Below the pieces are notes generated by a model, which worked only from the letters and a program-made list of their open reading frames with translations, made no database searches and was not told the DNA's origin. Shown piece by piece: positions 12,252 to 24,290 of a stretch of DNA of 64,000 bases. The position numbers and the translations under genes were made by a program. Within the stretch, counting starts at the first letter, position 1; each line of letters starts with the position of its first letter. Source of the stretch: Harmothoe impar (lineage: Eukaryota > Annelida > Polychaeta > Phyllodocida > Polynoidae); assembly GCA_947462335.1 (NCBI GenBank), contig OX381707.1, positions 33,593,618-33,657,617 on the forward strand. The letters are read 5' to 3'.

Positions 12252-13312
12252 ATTCTACTCACAGGAACACAGAGACAGATACACATGGGGACAGTGTCGA
12301 CATCATTTTACTGTATACTACTCACAGATAGATACACATAGGGGACAGGGCCCTTTTGCTGTTTGTTACTCTTAGATAGATTCACAGGGGGAGGGGGCAG
12401 GGCCCTTTTCCTGTATACTTCTTACAGACAGATACACAGGGGGAGGGGCAGGACCCTTTTACTGTATACTTCTTACAGACAGATACACAGGGGGAGGGGC
12501 AGGGCCCTTTTACTGTATACTACTTACAGACAGATACACAGGGGGAGGGGCAGGACCCTTTTACTGTATACTATACTTACAGACAGATACACAGGGGGAG
12601 GGGCAGGGCCCTTTTACTGTATACTATACTCACAGACAGATACACAGGGGGAGGGGCAGGGCCCTTTTACTGTATACTACTTACAGACAGATACACAGGG
12701 GGAGGGGCAGGACCCTTTTACTGTATACTTTTTACAGACAGATACACAGGGGGAGGGGCAGGACCCTTTTACTGTATACTATACTTACAGACAGATACAC
12801 AGGGGGAGGGGCAGGACCCTTTTACTGTATACTATACTTACAGACAGATACACAGGGGGAGGGGCAGGACCCTTTTACTGTATACTATACTTACAGACAG
12901 ATACACAGGGGGAGGGGCAGGACCCTTTTACTGTATACTATACTTACAGACAGATACACAGGGGGAGGGGCAGGACCCTTTTACTGTATACTATACTTAC
13001 AGACAGATACACAGGGGGAGGGGCAGGACCCTTTTACTGTATACTATACTTACAGACAGATACACAGGGGGAGGGGCAGGACCCTTTTACTGTATACTAT
13101 ACTTACAGACAGATACACAGGGGGAGGGGCAGGGCCCTTTTACTGTATACTACTTACAGACAGATACACAGGGGGAGGGACAGGGCCCTTTTACTCTATA
13201 CTATTTACAGGAAGATACTGGGGGGGCCAAGGCCCTTTTACTGGATACTACCGACGCATAGATACGCAGGGAGGGCATGGCCCTTTTTACTGGATACTTC
13301 GGGGGAGATATA
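12252..13312 (+). repeat. Minisatellite, 51- and 53-bp units
   Basis: About 21 units, of which 15 (starting near 12425, 12476, 12527 ... 13157) are nearly identical. Unit landmarks are CAGACAGATACACAGG, GGGAGGGGCAGGACCC and TTTTACTGTATAC. Units are 51 bp where the end reads TACTACTTA or TTCTTA, and 53 bp where it reads TACTATACTTA. Units at both edges are diverged. On the + strand all three frames of the unit lack stop codons, so a 316-codon open frame (12363-13313) runs through while cycling frames. There is no sign that it is translated. Confidence 0.93.
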
Positions 13313-14015
13313 GGGCTTCCATAATGGCGATACTATATGATATATACACAGATTTATATTAGACATTTAGCTAGTCTGCTAGGGCTAGGGTAGCTGTCAC
13401 GAACATCTTGAAAGCAGAGAATAGTAAATGCCAGAACTAGTTCATACCATTCCCGGTAGGGTCCACGTGGAGAGCACTAGTTCTACGTCTACATACCAGA
13501 TGTCAGCAGCTTCTCTGACAGCTCACCTACTCCCCCTGGTAGCAGGATAATACACTAGAGTACATGTTGTATACATGGACTTACACCAGGTGTCGCTAGG
13601 GTTGGGCTGCACATACAACACACCATGAGCTGCTCCCTATATACCCGTTATACTGGGGGGGGGGGAGGGTAGTTAAGCATAGCAAAAGTGCAGTGCAAAG
13701 TTTTACCAACATTAATGTAGCAATAGTGTTTCTATGGTTTTATCGATAACTTGAACGTCTATTTTGGTATTTGTATTAGCTGGTGAATTAATAAGAATAA
13801 TATTCTTAAAGCACGATCATATCATGATCGTGCTTTTTTTCTTATATTAGAAGGATACCCTTTCCATTATTATAAGCTAGTTCATACCAATAAAGAACTA
13901 GATAATAGACCTATTGCCTTGGTCCCTCTTTATGCCATTCAATCAGGGGTTGTTCAGCCTTATCAGTCGGTACTATCGGCCCTGTTATCAGCCCCCTTTC
14001 AATACCCATTAATTA
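13313..14015. other. Anonymous sequence with a G run and a hairpin
   Basis: Contains a G run at about 13652-13662 and the hairpin described at 13808-13836. No exon seen. Confidence 0.55.
13808..13836. repeat. Perfect 13-bp hairpin followed by a T run
   Basis: AAAGCACGATCAT, a 3-base loop, then ATGATCGTGCTTT and further T residues. It looks like a bacterial intrinsic terminator, but in this eukaryotic context it is more likely a chance or transposon-derived hairpin. Confidence 0.6.
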
Positions 14016-14288
14016 ACCCTTCTACCAATAGCTCTTTAAAGACTACCAAGTACCTGAGCGCATCATGCCCTTTGTCAGCATGATGCATTAATGACGGCCT
14101 GGGAAGCACCTTGTCAATGCTGCATCCATGCATCATGCTGATCCTATAAGGCGTAGATTCGCCCACAGAGGGTCTGTATGATGCATAGATCACTGCCTCT
14201 AGTGAGCAGACTCGCCAGGCTGCGTTCTGGATATATTATGGCTACAAAGGGCATTGCACATTAAATCACACTGCTGTCATTAAAGGGC
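14016..14288. mobile_element. Family F MITE, copy 3
   Basis: Starts ACCCTTCTACC and ends ATTAAAGGGC, flanked by TA on both sides. The interior carries GCATGATGCATTAATG and its inverted partner GCATCCATGCATCATGC, plus a central 'GCATGATGCTGATCC' type junction. 273 bp, non-coding. Confidence 0.72.
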
Positions 14289-15137
14289 TAGAAAAACTAC
14301 AGCTGCGACTGTCCCAGTATTGAACCTACCCAAAGTAATGACAGGGATGGGGAGGCTATGGGTGGGTTGTTTTATTGTCCCCATCATTGACAAAGTAATA
14401 ATCACCCTTCTCTGGCAATGCAGATATTGACTAAGCTCCTGTCGTCTCCTTGGCCTAGATGTGCCAGTAGTCCCAACACAGCCATAGTCCATTTACACTT
14501 GCTTAGTATGGGATAGGTTTTACATTGCAAGATTAAATCCGCTTGGAGAATCCGTTTTACATCTGAGAACAGCGAGTGAGCAGGTGCAATATCTGGGCTG
14601 TTGTTATCATTCCACTTCTATCTTTATTGGTTTTGTTGGTATTGAAGAGGTGTTTATCCAAGTGATTTATTTGCAAGGGTGTTTACAAATGTGCACTTGC
14701 ATTGAGCCTCTGAATATTAACCTGAGCCTGGTTTATTTGGCAAAATCCTATGATTAATGATTAACTCTTGTCTCCGCTTGTCCTTCAATATTGACATGTT
14801 CTCCACTCTCTGTGCATGCACCTCATTGCGTTTTTTTCTTATTCATTTAAAGTTTCTATATTCATTAATCGGAGCTCAGAAATCCAAATTCTCAAAAAAG
14901 ACCATTTTGTAGTCCACTCCATGTGGTGAGCTCGCTTTATTTGACCCATAGATTTCATTATTCTTGGTATTCAATACGATGCTGCATTGATGTGTGAAAC
15001 AAATTTTGTTTAATGCCTGCATGCACCAACTTTAATGTTTAAGACATGCAAATCTAATGTTTCTCTATGTTCATTTCAGGTGAGTGTCACAGACTACTGG
15101 CTTAATCGAGATAGACAGATAAGTAATACAACTGATG
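14289..15137. other. Anonymous sequence, candidate splice junction inside
   Basis: No exon recognised. The candidate zero-length exon at 15060-15086 lies within it. Confidence 0.5.
15052..15087 (+). promoter_or_regulatory. Candidate recursive splice site 1
   Basis: An AATCTAATG branch-point-like sequence and a pyrimidine-rich stretch lead to TTCAG, and the next bases are GTGAGTGT, a strong donor. The acceptor AG is 15078-15079 and the donor GT is 15080-15081, so acceptor and donor share one junction with no exon between them. This is the layout of ratcheting points in very long animal introns. It is visible in sequence only; use in splicing is inferred. Confidence 0.4.
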
Positions 15138-15290
15138 TATCAGCCATTTAAGGGCAGTATAGTGCTATAAAGCATCCTGCCCTTTTATCTGCACGATACA
15201 TGCATGCAACACCGGCGAGTAACGCATCCATAGAGGCGAATTACTCACCATTGCTGTATAGGTGTATTGTATGACCGCAAATTAGCAGTT
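15138..15290. mobile_element. Family F MITE fragment
   Basis: TTTAAGGGCAGTATAGTGCT, then ACGATACATGCATGCAACACCGG and a GGCGAGTAACGC-like core followed by its opposite GGCGAATTACTCACC. The left end is recognisable; the right end has decayed. Confidence 0.6.
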
Positions 15291-16361
15291 GAACAGATGA
15301 TGTAGGTCTCTTCAGAGGAGTAAAACAATTTTCGACTAGTCCATACATCTTTCTTTATAAGAAATGTCTTGCTTTGATATTCTGTTTGGCTTTTTTATTG
15401 AATAAAGTCTTCATATAATGTTGGGGTCAAATTATCTTCCTCTGCCATGCGTACATGTATGGTTTTTTTACTCTACACATTTGATTCTGTATTTAATTTT
15501 AGTGTCGAACATGCTAGAGCATATGCTTCTAATTGCACTACAGTAGAAATGTAGTCGATACAGTCTTGCAGTCATTAGGGACCATCAGTTCCCTCACAAC
15601 AGCTTTTAAAATCAAAAAGGAGAACGCTGTGTCTGATATTACAGTTACAAGACAAGACAGAAGTCATCAATTTCATGTCTTCAAAGATGAGGAATGACAG
15701 TGTCTGATGATGGTGTAATTACTATTGATTGTCTTCAATCATTCTCCACCTCAACAGTCCTCCTTTCCCTCATTACTCCACCACAGGGCCTTGTGCCATG
15801 TCACTGTCAATCTCTACCACTTTAATAGCATTGAGTTTAAACGGATTCTCATTTTGGGCGTCATTGGTGAATCGGCTGGGGTGGGGGTGGGGGTGGGGGA
15901 CCCCAAGGCATAACTGGAGTTCGAGGAGGGAGGGAGTTCTGCGGGTATCAAAATAGGGGAAGGGCAGATGATCTGGAACCCCTAGAGGGGTGCATGGGAA
16001 CAGTTCCAATGGACATGCTCCCCCACCTTGTGGCCAAATGGTTTAGGTTCTAGCAAAAGTGAATTATAGTGAAACTTATGTTGTTCGGCAATTGCATATT
16101 CACTGCACTTTCGAAATTGGAAATCCCATCATTTTTAACAACAATACCTCCCAATGTGTTAATAGTTGTCTGTCACTTGAATATTAAAGCACTAATTCTT
16201 ATTCTCGTGGCTACGTTGTAATAAATTAATCTTTGTCATACCACTTTGGCTCTGGAAATTTAAAGTTTAATTACTCCTTAAAGAGCTGGAAAAGCACTCC
16301 CTGTTTGTATTTATATTACACGAGTGGTTGATGGCTGAGAGCAAGTCCTTGTGGTTCTCTA
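15291..16361. other. Anonymous sequence with G-quadruplex motif
   Basis: No exon supported. It holds the G-quadruplex motif at 15878-15899. Confidence 0.5.
15878..15899 (+). other. Strong G-quadruplex motif
   Basis: Four G runs of 4, 5, 5 and 5 bases (the first at 15878-15881), each separated by a single T. One-base loops with runs of four or more make this close to an ideal parallel quadruplex. Whether it folds or matters in vivo is unknown. Confidence 0.8.
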
Positions 16362-16545
16362 ACCCTGTAAGGGCAGCATAGTGCTTAAATGTAAAATGCC
16401 CCTTTGCCGGGTAGATGCATGAATGTAGCTCTGGCGAGTTACTCACCTGGGTCAATTTATTCCTAAAGGATCTGCATAATGCACGAGAGCCAATCAGTTT
16501 GCCTACTCCCCCATGCTGCATTGGTGCATCATGCATGACGACAAG
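16362..16545. mobile_element. Family F MITE, copy lacking its right end
   Basis: ACCCTGTAAGGGCAGCATAG at the left, followed by GATGCATGAATGTAGC, TGGCGAGTTACTCACC, and an inverted GCTGCATTGGTGCATCATGC near 16514. The terminal GGGT is not found, so the right end is lost or diverged. TA precedes the left end. Confidence 0.7.
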
Positions 16546-19500
16546 GCATTTGAATTTGGAATTTGAGATTATTTAGAGCAAGAAGGTAGCTCTACTAGAG
16601 CTTTAACTATGTATACTAAGTAACCTTATGAAAGACTTACTGCTGGAAAACATGTTGTTCCAAACCTGCCAACTGCCAGACTAATTAGGCAATAATTATA
16701 CACATAACTATAATAGCTTTATAAAAATTGTATGTGATTATGTGAAAGAGAAGGCTATTTAGAAGTTTTAATACATTAGATCCAACTCCCTCAATTGCCA
16801 TCTGCATCGACTATTAATCTAGCATAGGTTTTCTATATGGTATATGTAACATAAAGACAATACCCATACATACGCATATAGAAACAATAGCACAAGAACC
16901 CAACTATATCTATTTTTAGACATAGATAACCTGTCCCCAAGAATACCAGCCTTTATTGCTCCTACTCTCGGTTCCTCACGCCTAATGTGACCTTTCGTGA
17001 CCTGGAGCCGAGATCTCACGAGATCTCTCCCCGCCAGTTTGTTATGAACATCACGTGAGTACGTGACCTTGGCAAGCAAAGGCTTCTGGGACCAGAGGTC
17101 AAATGGCCCAGAACACCCTGCATCTTGTCTCCACTTGTGATTAAACATATGATTTCCAGTGTATCTGAATGATTTTTTTCTTTCGCCGGATGAGGAACTC
17201 TCCACCTTGAGGGCAGAATAGGTTTCTGTACTGCCATACTTGAGTAGCAGAGAATACATTAACAGGCAAAGAGGAATTAGAGCTAGGAATGATGTATTAG
17301 TGAATGCTCAATGAAATGCCTAATGTGTTTAATCCACAGTAGATGGTAGATGTTTTATTACATACAGGCTGTTCAGTGGACTCCTGGCTATTAATGATTA
17401 ACTATATTTCTCTTCATATGATTTGCTAAATCAACTATATCAATATTTATTAGCCTACTGCAAAAGACTTAATGTAGATAATATATGGTATATAATCATT
17501 TCATCTAATTAACTTTGTACTAGCATACTAGTAACTTTATTTCTATGCCTAGGTTTTACTTATAAAATATGTATACTCCATGTTATTTATACTACCCTCA
17601 CAAAGTCACAAAAGTGAATACTTATTATGTGGATAAGTACTTGTACGTCTGTAAATTGCTGCATATTTGTAAATAATGTGTAGTAACTAGTCACTTGTGA
17701 GGTGTTACGAGTATTGACACCAGGGGGCGTATATGTAGGGCTCGGGTGGGTGGTCGCCATGTTGTACCACCCAGTGCTCGTTTGGTCGTCGACCAAGCAA
17801 CAGGTATGCTCAGGCTCGGAGAGGATTAATCATTTCTCCCACATTGAAGCACAAATGGCATAATTATATCCACTAACATTGTGATATATTGATCACTCAG
17901 GATGGCACGTTGGCTTAACCATGCCAATGAGTAACTCGCATAATACATGAAGTCATTATATGAGCGGCTCATAAAGGATTAGGCCTAAGGCTTACAGTCG
18001 GTTATACTACGGTAACTGGCTAGTATTAATACTTCTACTGGTTAAACAGCTCAATTAGACTAGAGCTAGGTGTGACTAATGCATCAGTTATTCCAATTTA
18101 GCGTAGTAATACTCAATATTGTTAGCAACTGTGGCTAATAGGACTGTTAGTTGTCCCACCAAGTTGTGTTAAGATTATAGATTAACAATAATCAATTTAA
18201 GTACACACATTTAGATGTGAACAGTTAGAGTTCCGATCCGGTAACTTCCACTGAAGGCACGGTGCTTTAGAACCAGAAAATGAACCAGAAAAATGACAGA
18301 CCCTATAGCCCGGTCAAGCTAGTTAGTCACTAATGAATGCTAAGGAAGCAACACATTCATGACTCAATCTTCTCCGCAACGATACACAAACTCTACCCAC
18401 ACACTAACGATAATGACTTCATGCTACCATGGTGGTAGACCTGTCTTTGAATTCATTGATTGCTACCAATGGGTGGGGGGAGAAGCATATTCCATTGCAA
18501 TAATCCCCAGTAGAAATGGGCGATAATGGAGAAAATATGGCCATTGCTTGTATATAGTCATCATACTGAAAGTATGTATAGACGCCATCTTGGCCGCTTC
18601 ATGTGAAACACTGTATACAGCGTATGAGAAAGGCGTGGGATGATTAATGTTGTCGTCCGGGGTACCACACAGGCTCGTTTAACAAGGAGGGATTTACGAC
18701 CATCTGCCGACATGGCTGAATGTTATTTATGGCTGGTTAATGATAATTAAGGACACCCATTGACACTGTATGTGGGGTTCTCAAGGCACTAATTCACCTC
18801 CCACACACCGTCATTTCCTGTGTCCTTTCCCTGTGTCATTTTCCCTAACCTGTCACGCTTGCCATCCTCCCAATAGCCCTTATCCCTACAGGATAACCCA
18901 TATGCCTCATTTGTCAGGGACATTAGCATTTCTTAAAGTCAACAAATAACAAGAGCGCTTGCGAGAAGGGACAAATCAGTGAGATCGGTGAACAACCAGT
19001 TTTGTTTGATTTGTCATCTTCCCAAAGAAAATCATCAATAATTAAGAGAGTTGTACACTTTTTATCACCCCCTCCCCAATTTAAGAGCGATCTAAATTAG
19101 GCCTACTTTCCTTCAACTACCAGTGTCAACTTTATGTATAAGTACATACACAGAATTGACAAAGTCTGCGTTCTCTGAAGTGCTCTTGCAAGAGTTTTCG
19201 CGAGTTAGGCAGTGAAGTCCCGTCTTTGCCTGTTTGCCTCGGTAAACCACAATTCATCCTGAGACGTCCACTCGGTAGAATCTGTCGTTATCATCACTGC
19301 CCTCCTCCTCTGCTGTATAGATGGGCAAACAAGCTCCCAGATTAAGTAACAACACCAGGTGAAGCCACCGTCAAAACATAACGTAACAAGTCGATCTAAC
19401 GCCACCCAAGGGTACACTGGTGCCCGGTGATGACAAATTGACCTTGACGCCAAGGCCATGGGTGCACACTGGTGCCACATAGCGGTAGTTCTATCTCCAA

Positions 19501-21599
19501 TATCCAGGGGGCGGGGATGTCAATAGAATTACGGCATGGTTCATGGGGATTGAAGCCAAGGTATCTAAGGTGGCAGGGCTCCCATGATGATGCCTCTGCA
19601 CTGATATTCCTAGGCTCCCTATACAACCAATCTCTCAGTCCCTAGTATCTAACCTAGTCAGTCATTTTTTGGCTCCCTATACGACCAACCTAGGTAAGCT
19701 GATATTGTCAGGTCAGTCAGTACTGACCAACCCACCATTTCTAGGGGGAGCCACTGAGTGGTCATCATAGTATCTTACAGGTGGCACCAACTAGTGGTAT
19801 ATAAATACAACACACCAATGATGCACACAGGTTAGCCACTACTGACTGACCCCTCAGTCATTTTTGAATATAATTTTGTCATTGTGACTAACACACCTAT
19901 GAGAAACCTAGGATAGTCAGTACTGACTGACCCTCTCAACCTATGGAGTTTTAGTGTGGTTGTAGATGTGGCTCTCCCTATTGCTATGGAGATACAGATG
20001 AGATGTAAGAAGTTATAGTGTAAGGTTGTCAATGGGCTGGGGATGGAGCGGGGGAAAGCACTGATTTCTAGCTCCATATAATATATCAGCACAAAGAGCC
20101 AAACCCTGAAATCTCAGCGTTGTGAATAACATCAATCGTTGATTATAAGTTCATGTATGTAGGTGGATCTGTTGATGTATGGTGGGAGGTAGAGGGAAAT
20201 GCAACAAATCTCGACATTATGTCTAATTTCTGATATATACCTTTTCCAATAAGGTTGGTCTCTAACTATCCATGCTTTATTTTAGGACCATAACACTTTA
20301 CATTAGCCACCATGGCCACTCGTTATCTTGATTTTGACGTAAGACTGAGTAGTATGCATATGACACACCGACACTAGTGTTCCATTGTGTTTATTCTTTT
20401 TTACCTTTATAAAAGAACAGAAAAAAAACCTGCGGAATACTGGCATGGAGCGGCCAAATACGGGACCCTTCTGCAAACCAATAGCGCTGCCGTATTTCGT
20501 AAGGAATCGAGTACAAGTTAACTTCATGTGCCATGTGGTGTAATTACCTAACTAACTTTAAGAGAACATTTATTATTACAGGAGAGCTAACCCAATGTTC
20601 ATGTCAGTGATCAGTTATTCATAAGGTACAGCTTAGCACCTGTGAAGTGACTTTTAACCCATGTATGCACAAGGGATCATCAATACATGAACACAGCTTG
20701 TGCAAACATCCTGGCTCCATTAGGTGTGGCAGGAAAGGGTTAAGAGTATCAATCAACCTCATGCAAACATATACCTGCTTGTATAACCTCACTGATCCTG
20801 ATTGTGTACATACCTTAGTGTGATCTTGGGTTTAAGGTCTGCCAGGGTTGAATGGTATACATAATTATATAGAGTAGATTCATTTTGGGTTGGACACATA
20901 CCTTGAGACGGACACTTGAATTCATGTATATCTATATATTGTAAAGTGTACCGGTATGTCTCATTTTTACAACAAATAACCACTTGAAGTCTTGTTTTAA
21001 ATAGATGACTAGAAATTTCAGTGTCCGACTCATGGGGAATTTACCCCACATGCATTCTGGATTTCTACAAGTTCTGACTTTTTTTTGCTGGTAGAGCAGT
21101 GCATTGCAACCAGCTAGTAACCAGCAATTGTTCTGGTTCCTGGGTTTCCCAGTTAGAACAGTTAGAACAGCGCTACGTAATGCGATGAATAGCTACCAAA
21201 ATGGCTGACAAGATGTCGGCTTTACATTGTCCCATCCTGGGATTGTATATCGGGTAGGTAGGAATACGGTCTCTGCCCAGAAGCATTCGCACAAAAGCAT
21301 TGGTGGCACAGTTGGGGGATATCTTCAGTACCAGTGGAGCCTATGAATTGGGGATTTTACCCAGGGTATAATGCAGCTGGCGGCTACTTTCTTCTTGAAT
21401 TCTTCAACAGAGCTGCACTAGTTCCCCAGCTCCTAAATGCTGTACTCCCTTATGACCTTCTAGGGGGAGTAGATTTATGTATCTGGTCTTCCAGGGGGCG
21501 AAGTGGACATATGGGGTTTCTGACCCCAAGGAATGGTACAGGCAGAGTAGGTAGTACCAATGAATATGTATGAGTGGTCATGCTATTTCAACCTCCTCA
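16546..21599. other. About 5 kb of anonymous sequence
   Basis: No exon could be supported. A weak family F echo may sit at 17900-17980 (ATGAGTAACTCGCAT). Around 19611-19940 the words GTCAGTACTGAC and GGCTCCCTATAC recur two or three times each, with some related words near 38090-38290, but no repeat boundary can be drawn. Open frames are short and overlap on both strands. Confidence 0.5.
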
Positions 21600-21990
21600 G
21601 ATATGTGCTCCTTTTCCCTCCACCTGAAGTGCTAGCCGTCCTCTTGTATTGCCATTAAAATACCTGCTTTTCTAAGTCCCATTCCTCCCTTTCACTCTCT
21701 CTTCCAACCTCGCACCCTCTTCTGCCCTCCTCTTCTGCCTTCCCTCTCCTCTCATCCGTTCTCGCCAGTCATAATATAATTTTATGTAACCCGAGTCCCT
21801 CTCCCATTCCCTGCTTGTTCTCCATGCAACTACCTACCCTGCCCCTGAGTAGCTCTGTAACAATTGCCATGCACCCCTGCCCTCCACTTTCTGTCTCTCG
21901 GTATGGATGTCTCGCTGTCCCTCTGTCTCTGCTCTCTGTCTCTCTGTCTCTCTCTGTCTGTCTCTGTCTCTGTCTCTGTCTATCTCATCC
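21600..21990 (+). repeat. Pyrimidine-rich tract with CTGTCT microsatellite
   Basis: Mostly C and T across about 400 bp, ending in (CTGTCT)n-like repeats at about 21915-21980. Three overlapping open frames here encode Leu/Ser/Val/Cys-rich low-complexity peptides in all frames and are not genes. Confidence 0.8.
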
Positions 21991-23589
21991 TTTCCTTACG
22001 ATGCTCTATTTTATCTCATTGTCTATACTTCATTCTCTCAAACAGTTACATACCCCCCCCCTCCTCATTTCGTACCCTATCGTCTATATAAACGCTGTAA
22101 GGTTCTATTCATACGGCCCACCTTGCCTTTGTTATGTCTATACCTAATGGTTTATTCATGTCCAACCATTCATACCCTTTTTAGATGACGTCAATGGAAG
22201 CTGTAAAAGGCGTCGACCATTATATATGGTGTGTCGTATTTTCCTAATGTATGCCTCTGGTATATAAATTGTAGTAATACCAAGGAGTGATGGCTTGTCT
22301 GGTGAATATATAATCATAATGATCAACACCCTTACCTGGGTGGCCAGAAGCTAACAGCCTTTAACAGACATAGCCTTTTGTAGCTCATGAAAGGAGCAGC
22401 TAAATTATTTATAACAACCCAGACGTCCATTAGAATATGCAGCTGCCTGCCATCTTATATGATCTTCCCTAAAGGCCCACATAATATAGGAAACCATTGA
22501 ATCCACGTATTCATTTTTGCTTCAGAGTGCTCTGTGATGAGAAATGAGGCCCATGACTTAGAGCACGTGAATTTGACAAGACTATGAATCGACCTGAGCA
22601 TTTGGTTACACAACCATTGACCTAGGATTGACTAGAGCCCGTTTGTATTGGTTTCCAAGGCAATATTCCGTCTGGTCATTCTCATCACTCCTCCTCCCCC
22701 TCCTCCTCTATCCCCCCGCCTATTATGACCCCAACCTCTCCATCCCTCTTTCTCCCCATTCGAAATCCCCTCCTCCCCCTTCCTCCATGATGCCTAGATA
22801 GGTTGTGACCTCTCCCCTCCCCCACCCCCTCCTACTTGCTCCATGGTATTTGGGTAGGTTATGACCTGCTGTTGTCTTTAGGGTTTCCTACAGTTATTCA
22901 ATCCCCCAAGTTCACTACTGCTGCCCTCTGGCAACGTATACACAGGAAGTGGGGCTCGGGGACAATGCATGACATGTCATCTAGTGTCCAAAGTCCATAA
23001 TATGCGCATCCATGAATTGCTGGTATTCTGTTTTGAATATCTCGTTTTGGGCGAAATAATCTTGTTTTATTGGTTGTTTTCTTTTTCAATATAAAGCAAG
23101 ATGATATAAGTGAGATTAGAGAGATTAGCGAAGGAATGCCACAAAATGGAAATCATAAAAAATGGATATCAGGAATAATTAGAAATGGTCTTAACTGGAT
23201 ATAATCATGTTTGAATCATACTAGATGACACATCACATTTTAGCAGAAAGAGCTAGATGTACAGTAAATGACATCGAGCTTGATTGTGTTTGACCCATTA
23301 GGAAGAGCACCTGTTGTCTATGAAATGTCAGTTTTTATCAACAATTTTAGATCTGTTGTGGAGTAGCTATAAATCTCACGCAACCATAAACGCAGCTCCC
23401 TGTTTTTATCTCTCTCCATAAAAGTAGCTTCCAGTCGGTCTCTGGTTTCTCTTCATCGGCAACTCATGAGAATGCTGTCTGTGTAATTCTAGCAACACAT
23501 CAGTATTCTGCTTTTTGTATTCCCATCCTACCATTACAATAGGTTTTACCTGCTGTGGGTATGGGTAAGCATTATGGGGGTGGTGTTTT
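21991..23589. other. Anonymous sequence with pyrimidine tracts
   Basis: CTCCTC-rich stretches at about 22680-22830. Nothing else identified. Confidence 0.5.
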
Positions 23590-23591
23590 TA

Positions 23592-23820
23592 ACCCTTTAT
23601 GGTCAAGATTATGCCTTGAGCTTTATCATTTATTCATCATTATGATGCACCAACTCGTGGGATTACTCACGTGCACTGCATTGCTGCATCATGCCTACCC
23701 TTTCGGTTTGTATCAATCTTGTCAATATGAGGCATTCATGCATGCAACCCTGGTGACTAACTCGCATTTTTATGCAAAATTGCAAGGTATATTTAGGCAC
23801 TATACTGCTCTTAAATGGTT
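23592..23820. mobile_element. Family F MITE copy
   Basis: ACCCTTTATGGTC at the left after TA; inside, ATGATGCACCAACTCG, GCATTGCTGCATCATGCC, GGCATTCATGCATGCAACC and a closing ACTGCTCTTAAATGG. The core GGCGAGT/ACTCGCC is weakened. About 230 bp. Confidence 0.65.
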
Positions 23821-24130
23821 GAGAAAGCCATGAATGATGGTGGGAAAACAATTACAGCAGTCCATTATGCTCATCAAGGCTTTCCGTGGGTATTTAACCA
23901 CGTTTAGTTCCCTTAATCATCCCGAGGAAGTGGAAATTGGTTTTCACTTTGAAATCAGACAGTCCGCATGTCATTGGCTGAGGCGGTTTGGTAGGAATTG
24001 AGGAATAAAATATTAATGAGAGTCTGTCTGGCTTTCTTTATGAATGATTACTGGTTGTGACGGGTTTAACAGACCAGTTCCAGTATCTTATGTGTTGTCT
24101 TATATCAGTACATCTATATATGAACCCCTA
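23821..24130. other. Anonymous spacer between F copies
   Basis: About 300 bp without any recognised feature. Confidence 0.5.
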
Positions 24131-24290
24131 ACCCTTTAAAGCGGAGTATGGTGGATCAGTGCTGTCATGATGCATGAATGAAGCACAAGGGAGTAACTAG
24201 TTGATTTTGCGTGTTTGCATCATACACCCCAGAAACGCAGCAATTCAACACTAGGGAGCCACTCGCCAGCAGTTTTGAGTTTTAGGGGTT
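24131..24290. mobile_element. Family F MITE fragment
   Basis: ACCCTTTAAAGCGGAGTATG, then GTCATGATGCATGAATGAAGC, then a worn inverted half with GCCACTCGCCAGC. TA precedes it. The right terminus is uncertain. Confidence 0.6.

Noticed and set aside
12252..13312. CRISPR array
   Set aside because: Units are contiguous with no unique spacers, and the context is eukaryotic.
12363..13313. 316-codon open frame on + strand
   Set aside because: It is entirely the 51/53-bp minisatellite; the reading register changes with each 53-bp unit and there is no non-repeat protein segment.
13808..13842. Bacterial intrinsic terminator
   Set aside because: No upstream gene and the window is clearly eukaryotic; kept only as a hairpin.
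21815..22188. Three overlapping + strand frames rich in Leu, Ser, Val and Cys
   Set aside because: All come from the pyrimidine CTGTCT tract read in different frames.
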